From JAMXLG01 sp963818925 (GTDB taxonomy: Bacteria; Vulcanimicrobiota; Vulcanimicrobiia; Vulcanimicrobiales; Vulcanimicrobiaceae): 64,000 nucleotides of DNA. The notes beneath the pieces are model-generated. The model saw only the letters and a program-made list of their open reading frames with translations. It was not told where the DNA came from and ran no database searches. Shown piece by piece: positions 6,803 to 14,998 of the stretch; position 1 is the stretch's first letter, and the number at the start of each line of letters is the position of its first letter. The position numbers and the translations under genes were made by a program. The DNA is taken from NCBI GenBank assembly GCA_963818925.1, contig CAWFTN010000001.1, positions 1,860,001-1,924,000 of the forward strand, in the 5' to 3' direction.

Positions 6803-9187
6803 ATGTCCCGAGTGTCCGCGGCCGCTCTCGCCGCGTGTTTCCTTATATGTAGTTCGCCGGCGTTCGCGGCCACGACCGGTCTCGTTCGCGGCACCGTCAC
6901 GTTGAAGGCCAAGCCGCAACCCGGCGCGTCGGTGACGCTTACCGGCGAAGGCTCGCGGCTGACCGCGACGACGAATGCGTCGGGCGGCTTCACTTTCCCA
7001 CAGGTGCCGTTCGGCAATTACCGGCTGACGGTTCACGAAAACGGCGTCGCGGACCGGACGATCGACGTCACCGTGACCAGCGACTCGGTCGTCAACGCCA
7101 GCGTCTCGCTCGATCAACTCACAGAGATTGCCAACACCACCGTGACGGCGCACGCCGGCGCCGGCGGCAATCCCGTCTCTGTCAACACGATGCAGAAATC
7201 GCAGATCGATACATCGCCGAACCGTGACGATCTCAACCGGTTGATCGAAACGATGCCGGGCATCGTTCGCTTTTCTTATGACGAGCCGGTCGCAAACGGC
7301 TTCCACGGCATCGCCTATGAAATCGACGGCGCGCCGCTTCCGCTTGCGACGAGCTCCAACTTCGGGCAGATCATCGACCCGAAGGTCCTCGATTCGCTCG
7401 AAGTCTACACCGGCTCGTTTCCGGCGGAGTACGGCGGCAGCCGTATGGGCGCGCTCGTCAATCTCGTCTCGACGCGTCTCTCCGACCAAGCTCCGGGTTC
7501 GTACGGCAGCTTCAGCATCGGTGGCGGCAACTACGCGCAATCCCTGGCAAGCCTTGACGAACTCGAGCGCTTTAAGAACAGCGAACTCTACTTAAGCTTA
7601 AACACGCAACGAAGCGCTCGCGGTCTTGATGCGCCGACCTACTCGCCGATTCACGACGACTCATCAATGGGCGACCAGTTCTTGCGCTACCTCACACAGA
7701 TGGGTCCACGCCAAACGCTTGCCGTCGATCTCTCCAATCAAATCAATCAATTCCAGATCCCGATCAACACCGATCCCAATAATCCAAGTGACCCGATCTT
7801 CAGCCCGGCCGGCACGGACGACGTGCAGCGTGAGTACGATCGGTTCATCAACGTGAACTATACGCTGACCTCGAAGGACGGCAACGGCGTCTTCCAGTTC
7901 ATTCCGTGGGTACGCTCGACGCGCATCGCGTACGACGGCGACCTCGGCAACGACGTGTTGGCCCTCGCCCCGAATCCGCAGTTTGGCGATCCATCGACAC
8001 CGGATGCACCCCTCTACGCGAACCAGATCGGACTGCAGCAAGACCGCAACGCCAATTACATCGGCGCGCGTATCTCGGACTTCCGCGCAACCACCCACCA
8101 TGCGTGGAAGGTCGGCATCGACGCGCAGCGCGAGACGTTCAATTCAACACAAACCTTCGCGTGTTACACGTCCGACTGCAATCCCGCACCGTCCACGCCC
8201 CCGCCGGCACCCCCCGCGCCGGGCTACTACACCGTTGCGACTGCGCAGGCGCAGCCCGGGACGCTCGTGGGCATCTACGCGGAAGACAAGTGGCAACCGA
8301 ATCAGAACTTGGCGTTCAACTACGGTTTGCGGTACGACCATTCGACGGGATACGTCGGCGGCGACATGCTCGAGCCTCGTATCGGCGTCAACCTGGCGGA
8401 CGATAGCGGCAGAAACGTCATTCATGCTTACTACGGACGCATGTACGCGGCGCCGCAACTCGAGGACGTGCGCCAAGATTGCATCCTGCTCAACGGCTGC
8501 GCCGGCGAGCCGGTCTACGATCTGCAGCCGCAACGCGACGCGTACTTCGAGATGGGCCTCGCGCACGTGTTCGGCGGAAACCTCAAAGGTTACGTCAACG
8601 TCTTCCGCCGGAGCGTGACGAACGTACTCGACACGACCCAGTTCTTGAATACGCCGCTCTTTGCGGTCTACAACAACGCGACCGGTTTCGATAGCGGCGT
8701 CGACTTTCGTCTGCAAAACCAGATGCGCAACGGCGATTCGTGGTTCATCACCACGACCGTCAGCGGTTCGTACGCGGGCGGCATCTCCGGATCGACGTTC
8801 CTCTTCCCACCGTCCGATCTCGATACCGGCGGCTTGCCGATCACGTCACCTGCGCTGTTGCAGCCTGAAGACCACGATCAGACGGTGGCCGGTACGTACT
8901 CGTACACGCATCGGATGGGCAAGGACCGCACGTGGTACGGAACGCTCGAAGCGGACTACGGCACGGGCTATCCGGTCGAATTCCAAAACGGAACGGGTCG
9001 CCTGCCGTCGCACACGACGCTCGATCTCTCGCTCGGAAAAGATCCGGTGAAACACGGAATCGGCTTCAATCTCGACGTCGAGAACCTGTTGAACCACCAG
9101 TACATCATCAAGATCGCGAACGGCTTCAACACCACTCAAGTCTCAACAGGCCGCTCGTTCCTCTTGCGATTCACCCAACCGTTCTAA
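6803..9187 (+). CDS. TonB-dependent outer-membrane receptor with N-terminal carboxypeptidase-like domain
   Basis: 794 aa with a signal peptide cleaved after SSPAFA. Residues about 25-100 form a carboxypeptidase-regulatory-like Ig domain (GLVRGTVTLKAKPQPGASV, then GGFTFPQVPFGNYRL), followed by a plug (SVNTMQKSQIDTSPNRDDLN, FPAEYGGSRMGALVNLVST) and a long beta-barrel ending RSFLLRFTQPF with the terminal phenylalanine expected for outer-membrane insertion. Energy-dependent import of a siderophore, metal chelate or oligomer is the family role; substrate unknown. Strong GAGGAG ribosome site. No TonB/ExbBD or siderophore gene is in the window. A Pro-rich loop (PAPSTPPPAPPAPGYY) lies within the barrel. 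Confidence 0.9.
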   Translation: MSRVSAAALAACFLICSSPAFAATTGLVRGTVTLKAKPQPGASVTLTGEGSRLTATTNASGGFTFPQVPFGNYRLTVHENGVADRTIDVTVTSDSVVNASVSLDQLTEIANTTVTAHAGAGGNPVSVNTMQKSQIDTSPNRDDLNRLIETMPGIVRFSYDEPVANGFHGIAYEIDGAPLPLATSSNFGQIIDPKVLDSLEVYTGSFPAEYGGSRMGALVNLVSTRLSDQAPGSYGSFSIGGGNYAQSLASLDELERFKNSELYLSLNTQRSARGLDAPTYSPIHDDSSMGDQFLRYLTQMGPRQTLAVDLSNQINQFQIPINTDPNNPSDPIFSPAGTDDVQREYDRFINVNYTLTSKDGNGVFQFIPWVRSTRIAYDGDLGNDVLALAPNPQFGDPSTPDAPLYANQIGLQQDRNANYIGARISDFRATTHHAWKVGIDAQRETFNSTQTFACYTSDCNPAPSTPPPAPPAPGYYTVATAQAQPGTLVGIYAEDKWQPNQNLAFNYGLRYDHSTGYVGGDMLEPRIGVNLADDSGRNVIHAYYGRMYAAPQLEDVRQDCILLNGCAGEPVYDLQPQRDAYFEMGLAHVFGGNLKGYVNVFRRSVTNVLDTTQFLNTPLFAVYNNATGFDSGVDFRLQNQMRNGDSWFITTTVSGSYAGGISGSTFLFPPSDLDTGGLPITSPALLQPEDHDQTVAGTYSYTHRMGKDRTWYGTLEADYGTGYPVEFQNGTGRLPSHTTLDLSLGKDPVKHGIGFNLDVENLLNHQYIIKIANGFNTTQVSTGRSFLLRFTQPF

Positions 9188-9194
9188 CCCATGG

Positions 9195-9327
9195 TGTCAT
9201 CCTGAGCGCAGCACCAACGGTGCGGAGTCGAAGGATCGTAACGAACGCAAAGGCCGCCGAGATGTTTCGGCGGCCTTTTGAATTGAGGCGGTCCTTCGAC
9301 TCCGCTTCCCCTGCGCTCAGGATGACA
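9195..9327. repeat. Dispersed repeat, paired inverted ends around a terminator
   Basis: The left end TGTCATCCTGAGCGCAG (9195-9211) and right end CTGCGCTCAGGATGACA (9311-9327) are exact 17-bp inverted copies. A second inner pair (GTCGAAGGA near 9227 and TCCTTCGAC near 9292) reinforces the symmetry, so a transcript could fold into one long hairpin. The hairpin terminator at 9249-9279 is in the middle. The right half (GAGGCGGTCCTTCGACT to CAGGATGACA) recurs beside another terminator at 17774-17821 and a short version sits inside the tRNA intron at 29191-29214. Confidence 0.8.
9249..9279. terminator. Rho-independent, probably bidirectional terminator
   Basis: AAAGGCCGCCGA, loop GATGTT, then TCGGCGGCCTTTT: a GC-rich stem flanked by A-run and T-run on both sides. 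It ends the TonB-receptor transcript and insulates hldD. Embedded in the dispersed repeat. Confidence 0.85.
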
Positions 9328-9477
9328 CTGAGGTATCGACGAATCCGCGTACTCGTTGCGATTAACTTTATTTTTGCGAATGCTTCTCAAATTGCTCGCA
9401 CAAGCAACCGTTGTCAAGCGCCGCGGCAAACCCCGTAGAGGACTGCGGCTTCCGTCGAGGGGAAAGAGGCGCGTCGC

Positions 9478-10527
9478 ATGCATGACATCTCCCAGAGCCC
9501 CGTTGTCGTTACGGGGGGCGCAGGCCTCATTGGCAGCGCCCTCATTTGGTTACTCAATCGCCGCGGTATCGACGACATCATCGTCGTGGATCGTCTAGAC
9601 GAATCCGAGAAGTGGAAGCATCTCGTTCCGTTGCGTTTCGCGGATTACGTCGACGCCGACGACTTTCTCGACCTGGTCACCGACCAGTCGACATATTTCG
9701 GCAACATCGGAACGGTGTTTCATCTCGGCGCGTGTTCCGCGACGACCGAGATAAACTCGGACTTCCTGATGCGCAACAATTACGAGTATACGAAAGCGCT
9801 CGCGCACTGGGCGCTCGATCTCGATGCGCGTTTCGTCTACGCGTCCTCGGCTGCAACGTACGGTGGACTCGAAGAAGGGCTCTCCGATACGGCCGACTTG
9901 CGCACGTTACGTCCGCTCAATATGTATGCGTACTCCAAGCAGCTCTTCGACCTCTACGCCGAACGAACCGGAATGGCGGAGCGTATCGCCGGCTTGAAAT
10001 ACTTCAACGTATTCGGCCCAAACGAAGATCATAAAGGCGACATGCGTAGCGTCGTGTATAAAGCGTTTTATCAAATTCGCGACGGCGGAAGCGTGCGGCT
10101 CTTTAAGAGCTACCGCCCGGAATTCGGCGACGGCGAACAACAGCGCGACTTTATCTACGTTAAAGACGCCGTCGACATGACGATGCACGTCGCACAATCG
10201 GATCTCAGCGGGATCGTGAACATCGGCAGCGGCACGCCCCACACGTGGCTCGATCTCGTGCGTCCGATCTTCGGCGCCTTACATCTGCCCGAGCGCATCG
10301 AGTTCATCGACATGCCGGAAACGCTTCGGCCGAAGTATCAGTATCGCACGAGCGCGATCATCGATCGTTTGCGCGGGAGCGGCTACACGCGCGAGATCAC
10401 GCCGCTGACCGACGCCGTCACCGACTACGTCTCCAATTATCTCCTCACGAGCAGTCCACTCGACCCCGCACGTCAGGAACGAGGGATTTCCGCTGAACGC
10501 GGAAACCCGAGCGCCATTTCCGTTTAA
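9478..10527 (+). CDS. hldD: ADP-L-glycero-D-manno-heptose-6-epimerase
   Basis: 349 aa short-chain epimerase that converts ADP-D-glycero- to ADP-L-glycero-D-manno-heptose for the LPS inner core. The NAD motif is TGGAGLIGS at residue 12, the active-site YxxxK is YAYSK, with SSAATYG upstream. Family-typical stretches LGACSATTE, YFNVFGPNEDHKGDM and QQRDFIYVKD separate HldD from UDP-glucose epimerases. The C-terminal 25 residues (SSPLDPARQERG onward) exceed the usual end. The gene is evidence for a heptose-containing LPS, although no other LPS gene is present here. ATG at 9478. Confidence 0.93.
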   Translation: MHDISQSPVVVTGGAGLIGSALIWLLNRRGIDDIIVVDRLDESEKWKHLVPLRFADYVDADDFLDLVTDQSTYFGNIGTVFHLGACSATTEINSDFLMRNNYEYTKALAHWALDLDARFVYASSAATYGGLEEGLSDTADLRTLRPLNMYAYSKQLFDLYAERTGMAERIAGLKYFNVFGPNEDHKGDMRSVVYKAFYQIRDGGSVRLFKSYRPEFGDGEQQRDFIYVKDAVDMTMHVAQSDLSGIVNIGSGTPHTWLDLVRPIFGALHLPERIEFIDMPETLRPKYQYRTSAIIDRLRGSGYTREITPLTDAVTDYVSNYLLTSSPLDPARQERGISAERGNPSAISV

Positions 10528-10539
10528 TCGAGGTATTTC

Positions 10540-11289
10540 GTGTCCCAACCGTCTTCGCGTTCGCAACGCCGTCAGCATCAGCGCGGCGGCGGTCCGATTG
10601 CTCCACAAAAGCGCGATCCGATGATGAGCGTGTACATCGCGCTCGCCGTCGTCGTCGTGTTGATCGTCGCAGGCTTCGGCATCATGCGATGGCAGCAGAA
10701 CAATGCGTATAATGCGGCGTATGCGTCGCCGTCACCGGAACCGACGGCGAGCGGTGGTCCGAAGGCGATTCAGCTCGAGGACGGCACGAGCGTCGGTAAA
10801 GCGTTGATCCCGGTTCCAAAAATGGGCGCGGATACGAAATCGGGGGGACAAGGCCAACCCGTCGACGGCATTTCGTGCGCGGGAATGGAGTACGCGACGC
10901 TCCACATTCATCCTCACCTCGCGATTTTCTATCACGGGCAACAAGTTCAAGTGCCGCGGCTTATCGGCGGCGCGCCCGTTCCTCCGCAAGGATGTCTGTA
11001 CTGGATTCACACCCACGACGCGACCGGAATCATCCACATCGAATCACCGGTACTCGCACCCGAAGGCTCGAGCGGATTCATCCTCGGCATGCTCTTCGAT
11101 ATTTGGGGCCAGCCGCTCGCGCGCGATAACGTCGCGAACCTCAAGGGTCCGGTGACGGCATACGTCAATGGCGAAAAGTATGACGGCGATCTGCGCGCGA
11201 TTCCGTTGAAGTCACATCAGCAGATCGTGCTGGAAGTCGGTTCGCCGGTTGTGGCGCCGCCGAACTACTTGTTCCCGCCTAACGAGTAA
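10540..11289 (+). CDS. Membrane-anchored extracytoplasmic protein with clustered His motifs
   Basis: 249 aa with one N-terminal transmembrane helix (YIALAVVVVLIVAGFGIM), then a Pro/Ser linker (SPSPEPTAS) and a compact outer domain. That domain contains ATLHIHPHLAIFYHG, CLYWIHTHDATGIIHIESP and GMLFDIWGQPL, with two cysteines. The HxHxH, HTHD and HIE spacing looks like a metal or redox site; this is inference. It follows hldD after 12 bp but faces a TlpA-MauE pair and SCO1 genes, which suggests envelope redox or metal handling rather than LPS. Overlaps the convergent TlpA gene by 11 bp. I recall similar uncharacterised proteins in actinobacteria but cannot name a family. Confidence 0.75.
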   Translation: MSQPSSRSQRRQHQRGGGPIAPQKRDPMMSVYIALAVVVVLIVAGFGIMRWQQNNAYNAAYASPSPEPTASGGPKAIQLEDGTSVGKALIPVPKMGADTKSGGQGQPVDGISCAGMEYATLHIHPHLAIFYHGQQVQVPRLIGGAPVPPQGCLYWIHTHDATGIIHIESPVLAPEGSSGFILGMLFDIWGQPLARDNVANLKGPVTAYVNGEKYDGDLRAIPLKSHQQIVLEVGSPVVAPPNYLFPPNE

Positions 11290-11851
11290 CCTTCGCCAGC
11301 TCAGCATCGAGTTCGCCGTACGGTACCTCGCCGCTATTCAAATAGGTGATCGTTTTGCTCTTGTCGATCACCGCAAGCGTCGGAAATCCGCCCTTGAGGT
11401 ACTGTTTCGCGATCGTAAGGTTCGGATCGTACGCGGCGATCGGATACTGCGTGTGGAACCGCTGCTGAAAATTGAGAACATCGAACTGCGACTCGGGGGT
11501 GGTGCCGTCCATCCCCGTGTCGCTTCCGGGGACGGCGATAAAATCGACGCGGTCCTTATATTTTTGATAGAGGCGATCGAGCACCGCGGTCTCACGTTGA
11601 CAGTGCGGACACCACGTCGCGAATATTTCCAGGAAGACCGGTTTTTGCGTAGCGGCGAGATCGAACGGACCGGCGGTCGTCGGCGTTTGAAACTCGGGCG
11701 CCTTTTGCCCCATCGCGGCCGTTGCGTTGATGGGCGCAACCGACGCATTTTGCAGTTGCTGTGACGGGCGCAACTTCAGGTAAAGCACGGCTCCGATGAC
11801 GAGCACGGCAATGATGACGATCGAGATAACGCCGAGGGTCCGTCGGTTCAT
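11279..11851 (-). CDS. TlpA/ResA-like membrane-anchored thioredoxin
   Basis: 190 aa. One N-terminal membrane anchor (LGVISIVIIAVLVIGAVLYL), then a thioredoxin fold with the active site ATWCPHCQRE near residue 85 and the cis-proline FPTLAV. The CPHC dipeptide is typical of more oxidising, DsbA-like members. Start overlaps the MauE gene stop by four bases. Known members reduce or oxidise extracytoplasmic cysteines, for example in cytochrome c or copper-site assembly; the MauE and SCO1 neighbours support such a role. Confidence 0.88.
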   Translation of the reverse strand: MNRRTLGVISIVIIAVLVIGAVLYLKLRPSQQLQNASVAPINATAAMGQKAPEFQTPTTAGPFDLAATQKPVFLEIFATWCPHCQRETAVLDRLYQKYKDRVDFIAVPGSDTGMDGTTPESQFDVLNFQQRFHTQYPIAAYDPNLTIAKQYLKGGFPTLAVIDKSKTITYLNSGEVPYGELDAELAKVTR

Positions 11852-12285
11852 TTCGGTTGAAGTCTCCGATCAACAGCAAGTATGCCGGGCGCATAGCGCG
11901 CGATGACATAGGCGATTAAGGCGAGCGCGAGATCGAATCCGACGTGCGGCCAATCGGCCGTCGCCTGATCCTTCGGTCCAAAGCATCCGCAATTTGCCGG
12001 AATGCCGCGTACTACTGCCGATGCGATGGCGGCTGCGTACAGGACGAACTGAACGACGCTAATCCATCCGACGACTCGCGTGAAGAGACCGACGATCAAA
12101 TAGAGTCCGACCAGGAGCTCGAAGAACGGCAGCACGAGCGCCATCGGCGCCACGATCTCGCCCGGAAGTAAACGAAAGCCGGCGATCGCCGAGGCCAATT
12201 CGGGTGCGTGACCGACCTTCAGCGCACCGGTGACTAATAAAACACCGCCAAGGATCAGGCGGAGCAAGAAGACGGCGAACTGCAT
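11848..12285 (-). CDS. MauE/DoxX-family membrane protein
   Basis: 145 aa from the ATG at 12285; the open frame runs further upstream but that part is polar. Four membrane helices of the MauE/DoxX type: QFAVFLLRLILGGVLLVTGA, a second around APMALVLPFFELLVGLYLIV, a third, and a C-terminal one. The NCGCFG motif between helices 3 and 4 is characteristic of MauE-like proteins and is a probable dithiol. MauE is needed for disulfide-rich subunit maturation in methylamine dehydrogenase; here it is more likely the electron partner of the overlapping TlpA. Confidence 0.85.
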   Translation of the reverse strand: MQFAVFLLRLILGGVLLVTGALKVGHAPELASAIAGFRLLPGEIVAPMALVLPFFELLVGLYLIVGLFTRVVGWISVVQFVLYAAAIASAVVRGIPANCGCFGPKDQATADWPHVGFDLALALIAYVIARYAPGILAVDRRLQPK

Positions 12286-12372
12286 GTCCGGATGAGCGAT
12301 GCTCCCTACGAGACGCAAGTCCTGCGACGATTCTCCATCCCGGCGTGTAAGACGGTGCGGTACACTACCGGT

Positions 12373-12912
12373 ATGCTTCGGCGCCTCCGGTCGTTCACCG
12401 CGATGCTCGCACTGCTCGCCGGTGCGGCCTGTTCGCATTACCCTACGGCGCCGGATTTCACACTGACCGATCAACACGGTGCGCCATGGACGCTCTCAGC
12501 GCAGCACGGCAAAGCCGTCGCGCTTTATTTCGGATTCACGCATTGCCCCGACACCTGTCCAACGACGATCGCCAAGCTTGCGAAGGCAATCGGCAACAGT
12601 GCCAACGCCGAGATTGCGTTCGTGACCGTCGACCCGCAACGCGATTCGCCCGCGGTTCTTAACGCGTTCGTGCACCGTTTTTCCGGGGCGCCGATCGTCG
12701 GTTTAACGGGCACGCCGAAACAGATTGCCGCCGTCGAACGCGCGTATCACATTTGGGCGCAGAAAATTCCGGGGAAACGCGGCAACTACGACTACGACGA
12801 AGCGCACATTTCCATCGTCACGTTCATCGATGCGAACGGGCGCGAGCGGATGATTGCAGATCAGGACGATAACGTGACAACGCTTGCATCAGATATTCGG
12901 AGCTCGCAATAG
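12373..12912 (+). CDS. SCO1/SenC-family copper/redox lipoprotein
   Basis: 179 aa from the ATG at 12373. The signal peptide has a lipobox (LLAGAAC). The SCO1 thioredoxin fold is clear: FTLTDQHGAPWTL, LYFGFTHCPDTCPTTIAKL with the copper-binding CxxxC, TVDPQRDSPAVL, and EAHISIV with the distal histidine. SCO1 delivers copper to or reduces the CuA site of cytochrome oxidase. Divergent from the MauE-TlpA pair with 87 bp between, and overlapping the next SCO1-like gene by one base. Confidence 0.92.
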   Translation: MLRRLRSFTAMLALLAGAACSHYPTAPDFTLTDQHGAPWTLSAQHGKAVALYFGFTHCPDTCPTTIAKLAKAIGNSANAEIAFVTVDPQRDSPAVLNAFVHRFSGAPIVGLTGTPKQIAAVERAYHIWAQKIPGKRGNYDYDEAHISIVTFIDANGRERMIADQDDNVTTLASDIRSSQ

Positions 12913-13880
12913 TGATCGCGCTGGTCGCATTACTTCTCGCAACGGTGCTTGCGCCGATGCACGGCGTCGTGCTCGAGCCGGCGGGTGCGCAGAATGCCGT
13001 CATCCGCAACGACGACGTGACAAACATGCTGCCCGCGCAGACGCGCCTCTACCGCTTGTCGCCGGCGACTGGAGTGCATTCTGGCGTTGGAATCGACGGC
13101 GTCATTGACCGCTCCACGACGCCGTGGACGCTGCGCGAGGCCGCCATCGCCGCGCCGTTCTCGCCCGGCATGCCCGATCGAGGTCGCGCCGCGGAACCGG
13201 TCGACGTCGGCAAGCAACTGCCCTCCGCGACGCTCGTCGATCAAAGCGGCCAGATCGTTGCGTTGAATCGCGCGTTCGCCGGCAAAGTCGTATTGCTCAG
13301 CTTCATCTTCACGCGCTGTCCCGATGCGACGCTCTGCCCGGCGATTTCCGGCAAATATGCCTACTTGCAGTCGCATCTCGATCCGGCACGCTTCGCGCTC
13401 GTCGAGATCACGCTCGACCCGCCCTATGACTCCCCCGCGGTCCTTCGCGGCTACGGCCGCCAGTATGGCGCAGACGGGCGCATTTGGCACCTCCTGACAG
13501 GCACAGGATCCACGATTCAACGGCTGCTCAATGCCTTCGGGATCAACTCGATGCGGGTCAGCTCGGCCAATTTCATTCACAACGACAAGCTCTACATCGT
13601 GCAGCCAAACGGAACGGTTGCGTACTTGGTCGATACCGCCGGTTGGGATCCGCAAGGCGTCATGGCCGAAGCCTCGGCCGTAGCCGGTATGGCGAACAAC
13701 CCGTTCGAGCGGTTCAAGCTCTCGCTGATCGCGGACGTTGTCGCGGTATGCGGCGGAAGCCAATTCGCCGGCATCGTGATGCTCGAGATTGGCCTTTTCT
13801 TCATTATCCTGATCGTGGTCGCGGCCGGCTTGTGGTGCGTCGGACGCGTGCTCTGGGGGCGTCGCAGCAGGCAGACCTGA
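12912..13880 (+). CDS. SCO1/SenC-like protein with C-terminal membrane anchor
   Basis: 322 aa. GTG start shares a base with the preceding stop (TAGTG). An N-terminal signal segment is followed by about 60 residues carrying PAQTRLYRLSP, then a SCO1-type domain (VGKQLPSATLVDQ, VLLSFIFTRCPDATLCP, EITLDPPYDSPAVL, ANFIHNDKLYIV with the distal His) and a terminal helix (IVMLEIGLFFIILIVVAAGLW). The active-site cysteines are five residues apart (CPDATLC) rather than three, a variant I recall from other SCO-like proteins. Works probably with the upstream SCO1 in oxidase or other copper-protein assembly. Confidence 0.88.
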   Translation: MIALVALLLATVLAPMHGVVLEPAGAQNAVIRNDDVTNMLPAQTRLYRLSPATGVHSGVGIDGVIDRSTTPWTLREAAIAAPFSPGMPDRGRAAEPVDVGKQLPSATLVDQSGQIVALNRAFAGKVVLLSFIFTRCPDATLCPAISGKYAYLQSHLDPARFALVEITLDPPYDSPAVLRGYGRQYGADGRIWHLLTGTGSTIQRLLNAFGINSMRVSSANFIHNDKLYIVQPNGTVAYLVDTAGWDPQGVMAEASAVAGMANNPFERFKLSLIADVVAVCGGSQFAGIVMLEIGLFFIILIVVAAGLWCVGRVLWGRRSRQT

Positions 13881-13892
13881 GAATCGGGGAAA

Positions 13893-14474
13893 ATGCTGGG
13901 CCAGTCCATGGCAGCACCGCGCAAGCCGTTCGATCCGCCGACCCCCGAACAAACGGCATTTCTCGAGAAGGCGATCGAACAGCACGGCAAGGCGACCTAC
14001 AATTTCGCCCTCCGTCTTACTCACAACGAGGCCGACGCCCGCGATCTGACGCAAGAGGCGTTTATCCGCGTGTACCGCGCGTGGCGCAGCTTCCAGCCCG
14101 GGACCTCATTCGTTTCCTGGATATACAGGATTGTCACAAATCTGTACCGGGACGAACTTCGGCGGCGAAAAGGCCGTTATCAAGAAGAGATCCCCGAAGA
14201 CAACGTGCCCCAAGAGTACGCGGGAGACCGGCCCCTGGCAGTGGAGCCGATCGAAGACCTCGTCGAGTCGCAATTCAGCGAGACGATGTCGAAGGCGTTG
14301 GCAGCGCTTTCACCCGATCAGCGCCAAGTGGTCGTCCTCGCGGACATCGAGGAGTACAGTTATCAAGAAATCGCGGAGATCGTCGGATGCTCGATCGGCA
14401 CGGTTCGTTCGCGCTTACATCGGGCCCGGCAACAGCTACGAAAGCTCGTTGAGTACTACTCGGCAAAATCATGA
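13893..14474 (+). CDS. ECF-family RNA polymerase sigma factor
   Basis: 193 aa. Sigma region 2 (NFALRLTHNEADARDLTQEA, FIRVYRAWRSFQPGTSFVSW) and region 4 (LSPDQRQVVVLADIEEYSYQ, IAEIVGCSIGTVRSRLHRAR) are complete and resemble the RpoE/SigW group. ATG at 13893, 12 bp after the SCO1-like gene, with GGGG upstream. Stop overlaps the anti-sigma start by four bases, giving a sigma/anti-sigma/regulator trio that probably answers envelope stress. Confidence 0.95.
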   Translation: MLGQSMAAPRKPFDPPTPEQTAFLEKAIEQHGKATYNFALRLTHNEADARDLTQEAFIRVYRAWRSFQPGTSFVSWIYRIVTNLYRDELRRRKGRYQEEIPEDNVPQEYAGDRPLAVEPIEDLVESQFSETMSKALAALSPDQRQVVVLADIEEYSYQEIAEIVGCSIGTVRSRLHRARQQLRKLVEYYSAKS

Positions 14475-14998
14475 CAAATGAACATACGACAATAGAAGAG
14501 CTCATTGACTACCTGCACCACGAACTGACTCCCGAAGCGGACGCAGCGATGCTCGTGCATTTGCAATCGTGCGCGCAATGCGCGGCGATGTATGAAGAGC
14601 AAGCGCGTCTCTCCGAGTCACTGCGCGCGTACGCGCGTGCGACGGAGCGCGACCTGCCGCAAGGCGTCGTCGCGCGCATTTGGGATGCCGTGGAGGCAAA
14701 GACCCCACAACCCACGGTCGCGCAGCGCATTGCCGCGTTCTTCCGTCCGGCGGTGGCCGTTCCGATCGCAGCGGTGCTGGTCATCGGCGCGTTCTTCGGT
14801 TACAGCGCCACGCATCACGCGGCCCCGATGATCACCATCGACGCGGCTTACTATCTGCGCGATCACGCCTCGCTCAATAGCACCATGCCGTTCGGCGAGA
14901 GTTCGGTCGAACCGGCGTCGTTGCGAAACGACGAATCGGCAGGCGACCAGCAATGGGTTTCGTCGACGGGAGTAAGCACCGTTGCCGACACGCGCTAG
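14471..14998 (+). CDS. Anti-sigma factor with zinc-finger (ZAS) domain
   Basis: 175 aa. The N-terminal ZAS motif is DYLHHELTPEADAAMLVH then LQSCAQC (His, Cys-x2-Cys), followed by a cytoplasmic helical part, one transmembrane helix (VAVPIAAVLVIGAFFGYSA) and an approximately 60-residue outer tail. ATGA overlap with the sigma gene implies coupled, stoichiometric synthesis. It would hold the ECF factor at the membrane until an envelope signal releases it. Confidence 0.93.
   Translation: MTNEHTTIEELIDYLHHELTPEADAAMLVHLQSCAQCAAMYEEQARLSESLRAYARATERDLPQGVVARIWDAVEAKTPQPTVAQRIAAFFRPAVAVPIAAVLVIGAFFGYSATHHAAPMITIDAAYYLRDHASLNSTMPFGESSVEPASLRNDESAGDQQWVSSTGVSTVADTR

Noticed and set aside
6536..7540. 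334-aa minus-strand frame over the TonB receptor start
   Set aside because: Arg-rich antisense shadow; the plus strand has signal peptide and plug motifs.
12930..14054. 374-aa antisense frame across SCO1-like and sigma genes
   Set aside because: Composition typical of antisense in GC-rich DNA; spans two well-supported genes.
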